A stretch of 64,000 nucleotides of DNA from positions 124,001 through 188,000 of the forward strand of contig NZ_JAQQPS010000005.1 of NCBI RefSeq assembly GCF_036688685.1, in the 5' to 3' direction. Position 1 is the stretch's first letter; every line of letters begins with the position of its first letter. The translations under genes were made by a program, and so were the position numbers. A model generated the notes under the pieces. The model made no database searches. It was given only the letters and a program-made list of their open reading frames with translations, and was not told the DNA's origin. The stretch is from JALYUM01 sp036688685 (GTDB lineage: Bacteria; Pseudomonadota; Gammaproteobacteria; Burkholderiales; Burkholderiaceae_D). Below are positions 8,608 through 17,913 of this stretch, piece after piece.

Positions 8608-8847
8608 ATGACTAACGTCGCTTTCATTGCGCTGGCTTGCGGTTTGATTATTGGTTTGGGTGCGGTTGGTGCATGTATCGGTATCGGCATCATGGGCGGT
8701 AAATTCATCGAAGCGTCGGCGCGTCAGCCTGAACTGATGAACACCCTGCAAACCAAAATGTTCCTGCTGGCTGGTCTGATCGACGCTGCATTCCTGATCG
8801 GTGTTGGTATCGCGATGATGTTCGCTTTCGCCGCGCCACCGTTCTAA
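8608..8847 (+). CDS. atpE: F1Fo ATP synthase subunit c
   Basis: A 79-residue two-helix proteolipid of the rotor ring. The polar loop ARQPE (38-42) contacts the F1 stalk, and Asp59 in GLIDAAF is the proton carrier, equivalent to Asp61 of E. coli. An Asp-type site without sodium ligands indicates proton coupling. A TAGGAG ribosome-binding site precedes the ATG; an in-frame TTG immediately before it is disregarded. Confidence 0.97.
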   Translation: MTNVAFIALACGLIIGLGAVGACIGIGIMGGKFIEASARQPELMNTLQTKMFLLAGLIDAAFLIGVGIAMMFAFAAPPF

Positions 8848-8919
8848 ACGCTGATTTCTCATAAGCCGGGCTCGCGATTCTGCCGGCCCGGCGTACGTCT
8901 ATCTGAGAAGGAAAAAGCT

Positions 8920-9390
8920 GTGAATTTAAATTCGACAATGTTCGTGCAAGCGATCGTGTTCCTGATCCTCGCGATGGCCATCGCAAAATATGTGTGGCCA
9001 CCGATTATCGGTTCGCTCGACGCGCGCGCAAAAAAAATTGCTGAAGGTCTGGCCGCGGCCGACCAGGGCAAGCAAGCCATGGCTGCTGCCCAAAAAACCG
9101 TGCAAGCCGAACTGGCAACTGCACGTGACGAAGGCCAGAAACGCATCGCCGACGCTGAGAAGCGCGCGACGATGGTGGCTGACGAAATCAAGGCCAACGC
9201 AACGGCTGAAGCTGCCCGCATCATGGCGCAAGCCCGTGCCGACGCTGACCAGCAAGTGAACAAAGCACGCGAAGAACTGCGCGCCCAGGTCGCCGGTCTG
9301 GCTGTCAAAGGCGCCGAGCAGATCCTCAAGCGTGAAGTCAACGCATCGGCTCACGCTGATCTGCTGGCCCAACTGTCGACCGAGCTGTAA
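8920..9390 (+). CDS. atpF: F1Fo ATP synthase subunit b
   Basis: A 156-residue peripheral-stalk protein: one N-terminal membrane helix (about 5-25), then a long charged helix rich in Ala, Lys, Glu and Gln that dimerises as a coiled coil. The start is GTG at 8920, giving MNLNSTMFVQAI, which matches the E. coli N-terminus MNLNAT and is preceded by GAGAAGGA. Size equals E. coli subunit b (156). Confidence 0.96.
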   Translation: MNLNSTMFVQAIVFLILAMAIAKYVWPPIIGSLDARAKKIAEGLAAADQGKQAMAAAQKTVQAELATARDEGQKRIADAEKRATMVADEIKANATAEAARIMAQARADADQQVNKAREELRAQVAGLAVKGAEQILKREVNASAHADLLAQLSTEL

Positions 9391-9392
9391 TC

Positions 9393-9926
9393 ATGGCTGA
9401 AATCGCAACCGTCGCCCGTCCGTATGCCGAAGCGCTGTTCCGCGTTGCCCAGTCCGGCGACATGGCAGTCTGGTCCGAAGTGGTTTCCGAGCTGACCCAG
9501 CTCGGCGAACACCCGGATCTCCAGGCGTTTGCCAGCAACCCGAGCGTGACGCAAGCCCAGCTGGCGGACACGATTGCGGCGCTGGTCAAGACACCTTTGA
9601 GCGCTGAAGCGAAAAACTTCATCGCGATGCTGATCGAAAATCGCCGCATGACCTTGCTGCCAGAAATTGGCGCCCAGTTCATGGTGCTGAAAAACGCCCA
9701 GGAAGGCGCCGCGGATGCTGACATCCAGAGTGCTTTCGAGATGTCGCAGGCGCAAGTCGCCGAGCTGCTCGCCTCGCTGGAAAAGAAATTTGGCCGCAAG
9801 CTGAACCCATCGGTCACCGTGGATCCATCCCTGATCGGTGGTGTGCGCGTGGTCGTTGGCGACGAAGTGCTCGATACCTCGGTACGCGCCCGCCTGCAAC
9901 AGATGCATGTTGCGCTGGCGTCGTAA
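9393..9926 (+). CDS. atpH: F1Fo ATP synthase subunit delta
   Basis: A 177-residue soluble protein that joins the peripheral stalk to the top of the F1 head. The N-terminal domain begins with IATVARPYAEALF, a family signature, and the C-terminal region contains the conserved DPSLIGGVRV. Length equals that of E. coli delta (177). It lies 2 bp after atpF and 69 bp before atpA, with an AGGAG site before atpA. Confidence 0.96.
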   Translation: MAEIATVARPYAEALFRVAQSGDMAVWSEVVSELTQLGEHPDLQAFASNPSVTQAQLADTIAALVKTPLSAEAKNFIAMLIENRRMTLLPEIGAQFMVLKNAQEGAADADIQSAFEMSQAQVAELLASLEKKFGRKLNPSVTVDPSLIGGVRVVVGDEVLDTSVRARLQQMHVALAS

Positions 9927-9995
9927 AGAACATTCGCACAGTCGCCAGGGTCCAACGCCCTTGCCCTACGCATCAAGAAACTATTAGGAGTTAGC

Positions 9996-11534
9996 ATGCA
10001 ACTTAATTCATCAGAAATCAGCGAACTGATCAAAAGCCGCATCCAGGGCATTGAAGGTTCCGCTGAAGTGCGCAATCAAGGCACGGTTATCTCCGTAGCC
10101 GACGGTATCTGCCGTATTCACGGTCTGTCGGACGTGATGCAGGGCGAGATGCTGGAATTCCCAGGCAACACGTTTGGCCTGGCAATGAACCTCGAGCGTG
10201 ACTCGGTCGGTTCCGTCATTCTGGGTGCTTACGAGCACATCTCGGAAGGCGACATCGTCAAAACCACCGGCCGCATCCTGGAAGTGCCGATCGGTCCTGA
10301 ACTGCGTGGCCGTGTGGTCAACGCACTGGGCCTGCCGATCGACGGGAAGGGTCCAATCAACACCACGCTGACCGCCGCGATCGAAAAGATTGCCCCAGGC
10401 GTGATCGCCCGTGAATCCGTGTCGCAGCCTATGCAGACCGGTATCAAGGCTATCGACGCGATGGTGCCAATTGGCCGTGGCCAGCGCGAGCTGATCATTG
10501 GTGACCGCCAGACGGGTAAATCGGCTGTCGCGATCGACGCCATCATCAACCAGAAGGGTCAGAACGTGACCTGCGTGTATGTCGCGATCGGTCAGAAAGC
10601 ATCGACCATCAAGAACATCGTGCGCGCGCTGGAAACCCACGGCGCGATGGAATACACCATCGTCGTGGCCGCATCGGCTTCCGAGTCCGCTGCAATGCAG
10701 TACATCTCCCCGTACTCCGGTTGCGCCATGGGCGAATACTTCCGTGACCGCGGCGAAGATGCACTGATCGTCTACGATGACCTGTCCAAGCAAGCTGTCG
10801 CTTATCGCCAGATTTCGCTGCTGCTGCGCCGTCCACCAGGTCGCGAAGCGTACCCTGGCGACGTGTTCTACCTCCACAGCCGCCTGCTCGAGCGCGCAGC
10901 CCGCGTGAACGCCGACTACGTGTCGAAATTCACCAACGGCGCCGTGACCGGCAAAACCGGTTCGCTGACGGCACTGCCGATCATCGAAACCCAAGCGGGT
11001 GACGTGTCGGCCTTCGTGCCAACCAACGTGATTTCGATTACCGACGGCCAGATCTTCCTGGAAACGTCGCTGTTCAACGCCGGTGTGCGTCCAGCGATTA
11101 ACGCCGGTATCTCGGTGTCGCGCGTTGGTGGTGCAGCCCAGACCAAGGTCATCAAAAACCTGTCCGGCGGCATTCGTAATGACTTGGCCCAGTACCGTGA
11201 ACTGGCTGCGTTCGCGCAGTTCGCTTCCGACCTGGATGAGTCGACCCGCAAACAGCTCGACCGCGGCGCCCGTGTGACGGAACTGCTCAAGCAGCCGCAA
11301 TACGCGCCACTGTCGATCTCGCTGATGGCGGCGTCGCTGTTCGCTGTGAACAAGGGCTTCTTCGATGACCTGCCAGTGAAACAAGTGCTGCCATTCGAAG
11401 CCGGCCTGCACGCGTACCTGAAGACCAAGCAAGCGGACCTGCTGGCCAAGATCGAATCGACCAAGCAACTGGACAAAGACGGCGAAGCCGCCATGTCCGC
11501 AGCTGTCGCAGACTTCAAGAAATCGTTCGTCTAA
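9996..11534 (+). CDS. atpA: F1Fo ATP synthase subunit alpha
   Basis: The 512-residue regulatory nucleotide-binding subunit of F1. Walker A is GDRQTGKS at residues 169-176. The N-terminal segment LNSSEISELIKSRI binds delta, and the C-terminal part is helical. It is strongly conserved and of standard length (513 in E. coli). It is followed by 93 bp before atpG with an AAGGAG ribosome-binding site. Confidence 0.98.
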   Translation: MQLNSSEISELIKSRIQGIEGSAEVRNQGTVISVADGICRIHGLSDVMQGEMLEFPGNTFGLAMNLERDSVGSVILGAYEHISEGDIVKTTGRILEVPIGPELRGRVVNALGLPIDGKGPINTTLTAAIEKIAPGVIARESVSQPMQTGIKAIDAMVPIGRGQRELIIGDRQTGKSAVAIDAIINQKGQNVTCVYVAIGQKASTIKNIVRALETHGAMEYTIVVAASASESAAMQYISPYSGCAMGEYFRDRGEDALIVYDDLSKQAVAYRQISLLLRRPPGREAYPGDVFYLHSRLLERAARVNADYVSKFTNGAVTGKTGSLTALPIIETQAGDVSAFVPTNVISITDGQIFLETSLFNAGVRPAINAGISVSRVGGAAQTKVIKNLSGGIRNDLAQYRELAAFAQFASDLDESTRKQLDRGARVTELLKQPQYAPLSISLMAASLFAVNKGFFDDLPVKQVLPFEAGLHAYLKTKQADLLAKIESTKQLDKDGEAAMSAAVADFKKSFV

Positions 11535-11627
11535 ATAGTCAGGCGGACGGCGCGGGCCTTGGGTCAGCGCTGTCCGCCCCAAACTAGTACGAATTGAAAT
11601 ATTGAAGTCAACAAGGAGTAAGGACTC

Positions 11628-12503
11628 ATGGCATCAGGCAAAGAGATACGTGGCAAGATCAAGAGCGTAGAAAATACGAAGAAGATCACGAAGGCGATGG
11701 AAATGGTCGCCGCGTCCAAAATGCGCAAGGCGCAGGACCGGATGCGGGCCGCTCGTCCCTACAGTGACAAGATTCGGAATATCACCTCCAATCTGGCTAC
11801 AGCGAATCCAGAGTACACGCACCCGTTCATGGCGAAAGCCAAGGGCACGGCAGCGAAGCGGATTGGTTTCATCGTCGTCACGACCGATAAAGGTCTGTGC
11901 GGCGGTATGAACACCAACATCCTGCGCCTGGTGACGCAACAGTCGCGCGAGCTGGAAGCAGCTGGCAACAAGATTCAAGCAGTCGCCATTGGCAACAAGG
12001 GCCTGGGTTTCCTGAACCGGGTCGGCGTCAAGGTGGTATCGAGCGTGACGCAAATCGGCGATACGCCGCACCTGGACAAACTGATCGGACCCGTCAAGGT
12101 CATGTTGGATGAATTCCAGGACGGCAAGCTGGACGCGGTTTACCTGTGCTACACCAAGTTCATCAACACGATGAAGCAGGAACCGATGGTCGAGCAGTTG
12201 CTGCCGCTGCCTGCCAACAAGCTCGAAGCCGACCGTGGTAGCCACGGCTGGGATTACATCTACGAGCCGGATGCGCAGACCGTGATCGATGAGCTGCTGG
12301 TGCGTTACGTGGAAGCGCTGGTGTACCAGGCTGTCGCAGAAAACCTGGCGTCCGAGCAATCGGCGCGCATGGTGGCGATGAAGTCGGCCAGCGACAACGC
12401 AGGGAACGTCATCGGTGAGCTGAAGCTGGTCTATAACAAGGCCCGCCAGGCAGCGATCACCAAGGAACTGTCCGAGATCGTGGCTGGCGCAGCTGCTGTC
12501 TAA
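11628..12503 (+). CDS. atpG: F1Fo ATP synthase subunit gamma
   Basis: The 291-residue central rotor shaft. The N-terminal helix (GKEIRGKIKSVENT then KITKAMEMV) and the C-terminal helix (ARQAAITKELSEIVAGAAA) form the coiled coil that turns inside the alpha-beta hexamer; the TTDKGLCGG stretch marks the start of the Rossmann-like domain. Size is normal (287 in E. coli). Confidence 0.97.
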   Translation: MASGKEIRGKIKSVENTKKITKAMEMVAASKMRKAQDRMRAARPYSDKIRNITSNLATANPEYTHPFMAKAKGTAAKRIGFIVVTTDKGLCGGMNTNILRLVTQQSRELEAAGNKIQAVAIGNKGLGFLNRVGVKVVSSVTQIGDTPHLDKLIGPVKVMLDEFQDGKLDAVYLCYTKFINTMKQEPMVEQLLPLPANKLEADRGSHGWDYIYEPDAQTVIDELLVRYVEALVYQAVAENLASEQSARMVAMKSASDNAGNVIGELKLVYNKARQAAITKELSEIVAGAAAV

Positions 12504-12568
12504 TTTTGTTGCAGAGGGCGCCGCCCTCGCGATTGATCAAGAATTTAAACATATCTGAAGGAACGAAC

Positions 12569-13969
12569 ATGGCTGATGGCAAAATCGTTCAGTGTATCGG
12601 CGCAGTGGTTGACGTGGAATTTCCACGTAATGCAATGCCGAAGGTTTTCGACGCACTGAAAATGGCAGGCTCCGAGCTGACCCTGGAAGTACAACAACAG
12701 CTGGGCGACGGCGTGGTGCGTACCATTGCGCTGGGTAGCTCCGAAGGCCTGCGTCGCGGCATGATGATTCAAAACACCGGCGGCCCGATCATGGTGCCAG
12801 TTGGCGTCGCGACCCTGGGTCGTATCATGGACGTGCTGGGTAACCCGATCGACGAATGCGGTCCGGTCAGCCACGAGCGCATGGCCTCGATCCACCGCAC
12901 GGCCCCTGCGTACGACGAATTGTCGCCATCGCAAGACCTGCTGGAAACCGGCATCAAGGTGATCGACCTGGTTTGCCCGTTCGCAAAAGGCGGTAAAGTC
13001 GGCCTGTTCGGCGGCGCTGGTGTTGGTAAAACCGTCAACATGATGGAACTGATCAACAACATCGCAAAAGCACACTCGGGCGTGTCCGTGTTTGCCGGCG
13101 TCGGTGAGCGTACCCGTGAAGGTAACGACTTCTACCACGAGATGGCTGATGCCAAAGTGGTCGACCTGGAAAACCCTGAGAACTCCAAGGTTGCCATGGT
13201 CTACGGTCAGATGAATGAGCCGCCTGGTAACCGTCTGCGCGTGGCGCTGACCGGCCTGACCATGGCTGAAGCGTTCCGTGATGAAGGCAAGGACGTTCTG
13301 TTCTTCGTCGACAACATCTACCGCTTCACGCTGGCCGGTACCGAAGTGTCCGCACTGCTGGGCCGTATGCCATCGGCTGTGGGTTACCAGCCAACGCTGG
13401 CCGAAGAGATGGGCCGTCTGCAAGAGCGCATCACCTCGACCAAGACCGGTTCGATCACCTCGATCCAGGCCGTGTACGTGCCTGCCGATGATTACACCGA
13501 TCCATCGCCAGCAACCACGTTTGCTCACTTGGACTCGACCGTCGCACTGTCGCGTGACATCGCATCGCAGGGTATCTACCCAGCGGTCGATCCACTCGAT
13601 TCGACCTCGCGCCAGCTCGATCCATTGATCGTTGGCCAGGAACACTACGACACCGCGCGCGCTGTCCAGGGTACCTTGCAGCGCTACAAAGAATTGCGCG
13701 ACATTATCGCGATTCTGGGCATGGACGAATTGGCTCCGGACGACAAACTGCTGGTCGCGCGCGCACGTAAAATGCAGCGTTTCCTGTCGCAGCCGTTCCA
13801 CGTCGCTGAAGTGTTTACCGGCGCACCAGGTAAATACGTTTCTCTGAAAGACACGATCAAGGGTTTTAAAATGATCGCATCGGGCGAACTGGATCACCTG
13901 CCGGAACAAGCGTTCTACATGGTTGGCACGATCGACGAAGCCATCGAAAAAGCCAAGAAACTGGCCTAA
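12569..13969 (+). CDS. atpD: F1Fo ATP synthase subunit beta
   Basis: The 466-residue catalytic subunit. Walker A is GGAGVGKT at residues 148-155, GERTREGND follows with the catalytic Glu, and SALLGRMPSAVGYQPTL is the family signature. The start is ATG 12569 (MADGKIVQ), preceded by GAAGGAA; an in-frame extension of 21 codons back to 12506 would not match any AtpD N-terminus. The last four operon genes follow the canonical A-G-D-C order. Confidence 0.98.
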   Translation: MADGKIVQCIGAVVDVEFPRNAMPKVFDALKMAGSELTLEVQQQLGDGVVRTIALGSSEGLRRGMMIQNTGGPIMVPVGVATLGRIMDVLGNPIDECGPVSHERMASIHRTAPAYDELSPSQDLLETGIKVIDLVCPFAKGGKVGLFGGAGVGKTVNMMELINNIAKAHSGVSVFAGVGERTREGNDFYHEMADAKVVDLENPENSKVAMVYGQMNEPPGNRLRVALTGLTMAEAFRDEGKDVLFFVDNIYRFTLAGTEVSALLGRMPSAVGYQPTLAEEMGRLQERITSTKTGSITSIQAVYVPADDYTDPSPATTFAHLDSTVALSRDIASQGIYPAVDPLDSTSRQLDPLIVGQEHYDTARAVQGTLQRYKELRDIIAILGMDELAPDDKLLVARARKMQRFLSQPFHVAEVFTGAPGKYVSLKDTIKGFKMIASGELDHLPEQAFYMVGTIDEAIEKAKKLA

Positions 13970-13996
13970 GAAGCTTTCACTTAAGACGGGACACGC

Positions 13997-14419
13997 ATGG
14001 CACATACTATTCACGTAGACGTGGTATCGGCAGAACACCTGATTTTTTCAGGCGAAGCCGAATTCGTCGCGTTGCCAGGTGAAGCGGGTGAGCTGGGGAT
14101 TTATCCTCGCCATACCCCGCTGATCACGCGCATCAAGGCGGGTGCGGTACGCATCAAGGTTGTCGGCAAAGCCGAAGAAGAGTTTGTCTTCGTCGCTGGC
14201 GGTATCCTGGAAGTGCAGCCGAACACCGTGACGGTCCTGGCCGACACCGCAATCCGCGGCGCCGACCTGGACGAAGCAAAAGCAACTGCGGCCAAAAAAG
14301 CGGCCGAAGAGCTGATGCTCAACAACGATTCGAAAATCGACTACGCCCAGGCGCAAGCCGAGCTGGCAACGGCGATTGCCCAACTGGCAGCCATTGCCCG
14401 TTTGCGCAAGACACGTTAA
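13997..14419 (+). CDS. atpC: F1Fo ATP synthase subunit epsilon
   Basis: A 140-residue protein with an N-terminal beta-sandwich (IHVDVVSAEHLIFSG, then LPGEAGELGIYPRHTPL) and a C-terminal helical hairpin rich in Ala. It links gamma to the c-ring and can inhibit ATP hydrolysis when its helices extend. Size equals E. coli (139). It is the last gene of the operon and is followed 21 bp later by a strong intrinsic terminator. Confidence 0.97.
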   Translation: MAHTIHVDVVSAEHLIFSGEAEFVALPGEAGELGIYPRHTPLITRIKAGAVRIKVVGKAEEEFVFVAGGILEVQPNTVTVLADTAIRGADLDEAKATAAKKAAEELMLNNDSKIDYAQAQAELATAIAQLAAIARLRKTR

Positions 14420-14440
14420 GTTCAGCGGTAATCGACAGGA

Positions 14441-14466
14441 AAGGCAGCTTCGGCTGCCTTTTTTTT
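14441..14466 (+). terminator. Intrinsic terminator of the atp operon
   Basis: AAGGCAGC and GCTGCCTT form a perfect 8-bp stem closed by a TTCG tetraloop, followed by an eight-T run (14459-14466). This is a textbook Rho-independent terminator directly after atpC. Confidence 0.95.
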
Positions 14467-14606
14467 CGTTTGCGCAGCGGTTCGATGTCCAGCAGACTGA
14501 ATCGACCGCCTGTGTGCCCGTTTTGCCTGTTCGTCGCAGAACGCGAGTCAATGTGCCAACCCTGCAATATAGTCAACACTCGACCCACACCGAGGAGTGC
14601 ATCGCC

Positions 14607-16289
14607 ATGCCGCACATGTTGAAGATCTGTCTTGTTCTTGCCGTCGCCATCCATGCCTTCTCCGCCAGCGCACAGACAGCGTCGGCACCAGTCACCGTAC
14701 CGGCCTTGAGCAGCGCGCAGATCGATGCGGCCATCGGCCAGTACTACAAGCCGAACGAGCCGGGCGCGGTGGTGCTGGTGGCCAAAGACGGCAAGACTAT
14801 CTTCCGCAAAGCCTACGGCCTGGCTGACGCTGCCAAGGGGACGCCCATGACGCCGGACATGCAGCTGCGCCTCGGGTCGATCACCAAGCAGTTCACGTCG
14901 ACTGCCATCCTGCTGCTGGTCGATGAAGGAAAAATCAAGCTCGATGACGACATCACACGCTTCCTGCCCGACTATCCGGCCAGGGGAAAACGCATCACGG
15001 TAGAAAATCTGCTGAACCATACCTCGGGCATCGCCAGCTATACGTCGCAGCCCGATTTTGAGGCGCGCATGACGGAAGATGTCAGCGTCGCGGCGATGAT
15101 CGACCGCTTCAAGAACCTCCCGCTCGATTTTGATCCCGGGTCGGCTTACCGCTACAGTAATTCGGGTTATTTTCTGCTCGGTGCGATCATTGAAAAAGTC
15201 TCGGGTCAGTCGTATGCCGACTTCCTCGAACAGCGCATCTTCAAGCCGCTTGGCATGAACGACACGGCCTATGAAGGCAAGCAGCATGGCAAGGCGACGT
15301 TCGCGGCCGGCCATACCAAGGCCGACAAGGGCTTCGAGCCGAGCGCACCGCTGAGCATGACGCAGCCGTATGCGGCCGGCGCACTGGTCTCGACGGTGGA
15401 CGATCTGGCGCGCTGGGATGTTGCCGTCGCGTCGGGCAAACTGCTCAAGCCGGCCACCTGGCAGCGCGCCTTTGCCAAGACGACGCTCACGGACGGCAAG
15501 GTGTCCGGCTATGCCTACGGCTGGGGCAACGGCACCGTACGCGGCGTGCCCACCATCGGACACGACGGCGGCATCAACGGCTTTAGCACCTCGGCAATCC
15601 GGGTACCGTCGGCGCACGTGTACGTCGTCGTGCTGCACAATACCGACAGCGGCATAGCCAAGCCGGACACCGTCGCCAAAAAGCTGGTGGCGCTGGCGGT
15701 GGGCAAGCCCTATGCGGAACATGCCCCGGTCACGCTCGACGCCAAAGCGCTCGATGCCTATGTCGGGACCTACAAAATAGACGACAAGACCCAGCGCATC
15801 GTGCGCCGCGAGGGCGCCACGCTGAGCATGCAGCGCACCGGGCGGCCGCCGGTCCTGTTGTCCGCGTTTTCCCCGACGGGTTTTTCCATACCTGGCCAGC
15901 TTGACTGGTTTGAATATTCCCGCAACAGCGAGGGCGCCGTCGTGTCGATGACCTTGCTGAGCGACGGCGAGCCGCAAGTCAGTCCGCGCGTGGGTGGCTT
16001 GCCGCCCGAGCGCGCCGTTGTCAAGCTGGCGCCGGCCACCTTCGACAAGCTGGTGGGGCGCTACCAGATGCACCCGACCATGGTGCTGGAACTGACGCGC
16101 GAAGGCGACCGTTATTTCGCGACGCCGACGCGCGAGCCGAAACTCGAAATTTTCCCGGCCAGCGAGACGGTATTCTTTGCTAAAGTCGTGGCGGCGGAAC
16201 TGCATGCCGAGAATGATGCCGCGACCGGCGCACCGGTGCTGGTCCTGCATCAGGATGGCGTCCAGCTGCGCGGCACCAGGCTGCCGTAA
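14607..16289 (+). CDS. Exported serine hydrolase, beta-lactamase class C / PBP-like family
   Basis: A 560-residue protein with a signal peptide (residues 1-23, ending ASAQ). The three active-site motifs of the class C beta-lactamase/D-aminopeptidase family are visible: SITK at 91-94 (nucleophile Ser91), YSN at 183-185, and HDG near residue 316. After the catalytic domain comes a roughly 170-residue beta-rich tail as in esterase and peptidase members. It may act on peptides, esters or D-amino acid compounds; a true beta-lactamase role is not supported. The ATG at 14607 follows GAGGAG; upstream in-frame codons run through the atp terminator and are rejected. Confidence 0.85.
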   Translation: MPHMLKICLVLAVAIHAFSASAQTASAPVTVPALSSAQIDAAIGQYYKPNEPGAVVLVAKDGKTIFRKAYGLADAAKGTPMTPDMQLRLGSITKQFTSTAILLLVDEGKIKLDDDITRFLPDYPARGKRITVENLLNHTSGIASYTSQPDFEARMTEDVSVAAMIDRFKNLPLDFDPGSAYRYSNSGYFLLGAIIEKVSGQSYADFLEQRIFKPLGMNDTAYEGKQHGKATFAAGHTKADKGFEPSAPLSMTQPYAAGALVSTVDDLARWDVAVASGKLLKPATWQRAFAKTTLTDGKVSGYAYGWGNGTVRGVPTIGHDGGINGFSTSAIRVPSAHVYVVVLHNTDSGIAKPDTVAKKLVALAVGKPYAEHAPVTLDAKALDAYVGTYKIDDKTQRIVRREGATLSMQRTGRPPVLLSAFSPTGFSIPGQLDWFEYSRNSEGAVVSMTLLSDGEPQVSPRVGGLPPERAVVKLAPATFDKLVGRYQMHPTMVLELTREGDRYFATPTREPKLEIFPASETVFFAKVVAAELHAENDAATGAPVLVLHQDGVQLRGTRLP

Positions 16290-16324
16290 CCGCGCCGTCT
16301 TTCAATCATTTTATCGGAGAATCC

Positions 16325-17395
16325 ATGTCCTTGTTGCGCCGCTTGATCGTCACCGCTTTTGCTGCGGCCCCTTTGCTCTCGACCGCTGCGGCGCTGGATC
16401 CGGCGACCGCGCCGCTGCTCGAACGTATCTCCGCCAGCTCCATGCGCGGCAACCTGTCCTTCCTCGCGTCCGATGCGCTGGAAGGACGCGGCACGCCGTC
16501 GCGTGGCCTCGACATCGCCGCCGAGTACATCGCCGCCCAGTTTCGCCGCGCCGGCCTCGAGCCGCTCGGCGACGACGGCTACTTTCAGACCGCCGACTGG
16601 ACCCAGATCGACCCGCGCCGTTCCAAGACCGCGCCAGCCGTGGCGCCTGATCCAGTCAAGGTGCGCAATGTGGTGGGCATCCTGCGCGGTTCCGACCCGG
16701 TTCTGAAGGACAGCTACATCCTCGTCACCGCCCATTACGACCATCTCGGCAAGAAGGACGGCGCGGGCGACCAGATTTACAACGGCGCCAATGACGACGG
16801 CAGCGGCACCGTGTCGGTCATCGAACTGGCGAATGCGTTCGCAGCCCATGGGGTGCGGCCGAAGCGCTCGATCGTCTTCATGACGGTCTTTGGCGAAGAG
16901 CACGGCCTGGTCGGCTCGCGCTACTACGGCGCGCATCCGCTGGTGCCGATCGCAAAAACCGTCGCCGGCATCAACCTGGAACAGGTCGGACGGACCGACG
17001 ACAGCGAAGGTCCGCAAAAAATGGCGTTCGCCGTCACTGGCTTCGACTTTTCCGATGTCGGCGCCACGCTGCGCCAGGCGGGGGAGGCCACCGGCGTCGC
17101 CGTCACCAAGCACGCGGTCAACAGCGACAAATACTTTGCCTACAGCGACAACCAGGCGCTGGCCGACCAGGGCATCCCTGCGCACACCGTCAGCGTGGCG
17201 TACGCCTTCCCCGATTATCACAAGGCCACCGACAGCTGGGACAAGATCGACTACGAGAACATGGCAGCGGTCGACCGCACCGTCGCGCTGGCGCTCTGGC
17301 AGATCGCCAACAATCCGCAGACACCGAAGTGGAACGCGGTCAATCCGAAGGCGGCGGCGTACCTGAAAACCTTCACCGAGCGCGGCATGCAGTAA
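16325..17395 (+). CDS. Exported M28-family zinc aminopeptidase
   Basis: A 356-residue protein with an N-terminal export signal (about residues 1-24). The two-zinc peptidase M28 site is readable: AHYDHLG (His137), GANDDGSG (Asp157), GEEHGLVGS (Glu191/192), INLEQ (Glu219) and a final His in DYHKATD. It probably trims amino acids from peptides in the periplasm or outside the cell. It starts 35 bp after the serine hydrolase in the same direction, so the two may form an exported peptide-processing pair. Confidence 0.87.
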   Translation: MSLLRRLIVTAFAAAPLLSTAAALDPATAPLLERISASSMRGNLSFLASDALEGRGTPSRGLDIAAEYIAAQFRRAGLEPLGDDGYFQTADWTQIDPRRSKTAPAVAPDPVKVRNVVGILRGSDPVLKDSYILVTAHYDHLGKKDGAGDQIYNGANDDGSGTVSVIELANAFAAHGVRPKRSIVFMTVFGEEHGLVGSRYYGAHPLVPIAKTVAGINLEQVGRTDDSEGPQKMAFAVTGFDFSDVGATLRQAGEATGVAVTKHAVNSDKYFAYSDNQALADQGIPAHTVSVAYAFPDYHKATDSWDKIDYENMAAVDRTVALALWQIANNPQTPKWNAVNPKAAAYLKTFTERGMQ

Positions 17396-17438
17396 ACATC
17401 TGCTACGCTGGCGCGATCTCTTTCCATGTTGGAGCACC

Positions 17439-17858
17439 ATGAAAACGATCGCGCAGATTGTGCAGCACGCTAAAACCATCGCCGTGGTCGGCCTGTCCGA
17501 CAAGCCGGACCGCGCCAGCCACGAGGTGGCCGCCTATTTGCAGGACCACGGTTACCGGATTTTGCCGGTCAACCCAGCCTGCGCCGGCCAGCAGATCCTG
17601 GGCGAACCCGTCTTCGCCACGCTGCAGGATGCGGCCGCGTCGCTGGATGCCGGCGTCACCATCGACATCGTCGACTGCTTCCGCAAACCGGACGCGATCG
17701 TCCCCATCGCAGGCGATGCGATCGCCGTCGGCGCGCGCTGCCTGTGGATGCAGCTGGCGATCGAAAACGACGAAGCGGCCCGGCTGGCGCGCGATGCCGG
17801 CCTGGATGTGATTATGAACCGCTGCCTGAAAATCGAGCATCGGATGCTGGGCGCGTAA
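17439..17858 (+). CDS. CoA-binding protein, YccU type
   Basis: A 139-residue single-domain Rossmann protein. The segment VVGLSDKPDRASHEVAAYL after the first strand is typical of the CoA-binding family related to succinyl-CoA synthetase alpha subunits. Proteins of this group bind CoA or its derivatives, but their role is not established. The gene follows the M28 peptidase after 43 bp. Confidence 0.85.
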   Translation: MKTIAQIVQHAKTIAVVGLSDKPDRASHEVAAYLQDHGYRILPVNPACAGQQILGEPVFATLQDAAASLDAGVTIDIVDCFRKPDAIVPIAGDAIAVGARCLWMQLAIENDEAARLARDAGLDVIMNRCLKIEHRMLGA

Positions 17859-17913
17859 GCCCAAACCCTGGGCTACAATGACGGCAAAACAACCCTACCG
17901 GATCGAGACCATC

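Noticed and set aside
12611..12630. ACGTGGAA/TTTCCACGT palindrome as another parS
   Set aside because: It lies in the atpD codons for the conserved DVEFPR region, and the half-sites are in the wrong order for parS, with AATT instead of CACGTG at the centre.
14502..14514. TCGACCGCCTGTG shared with the palindrome at 24572
   Set aside because: A 13-base match is expected by chance many times in a window of this size, and the surrounding sequence differs.
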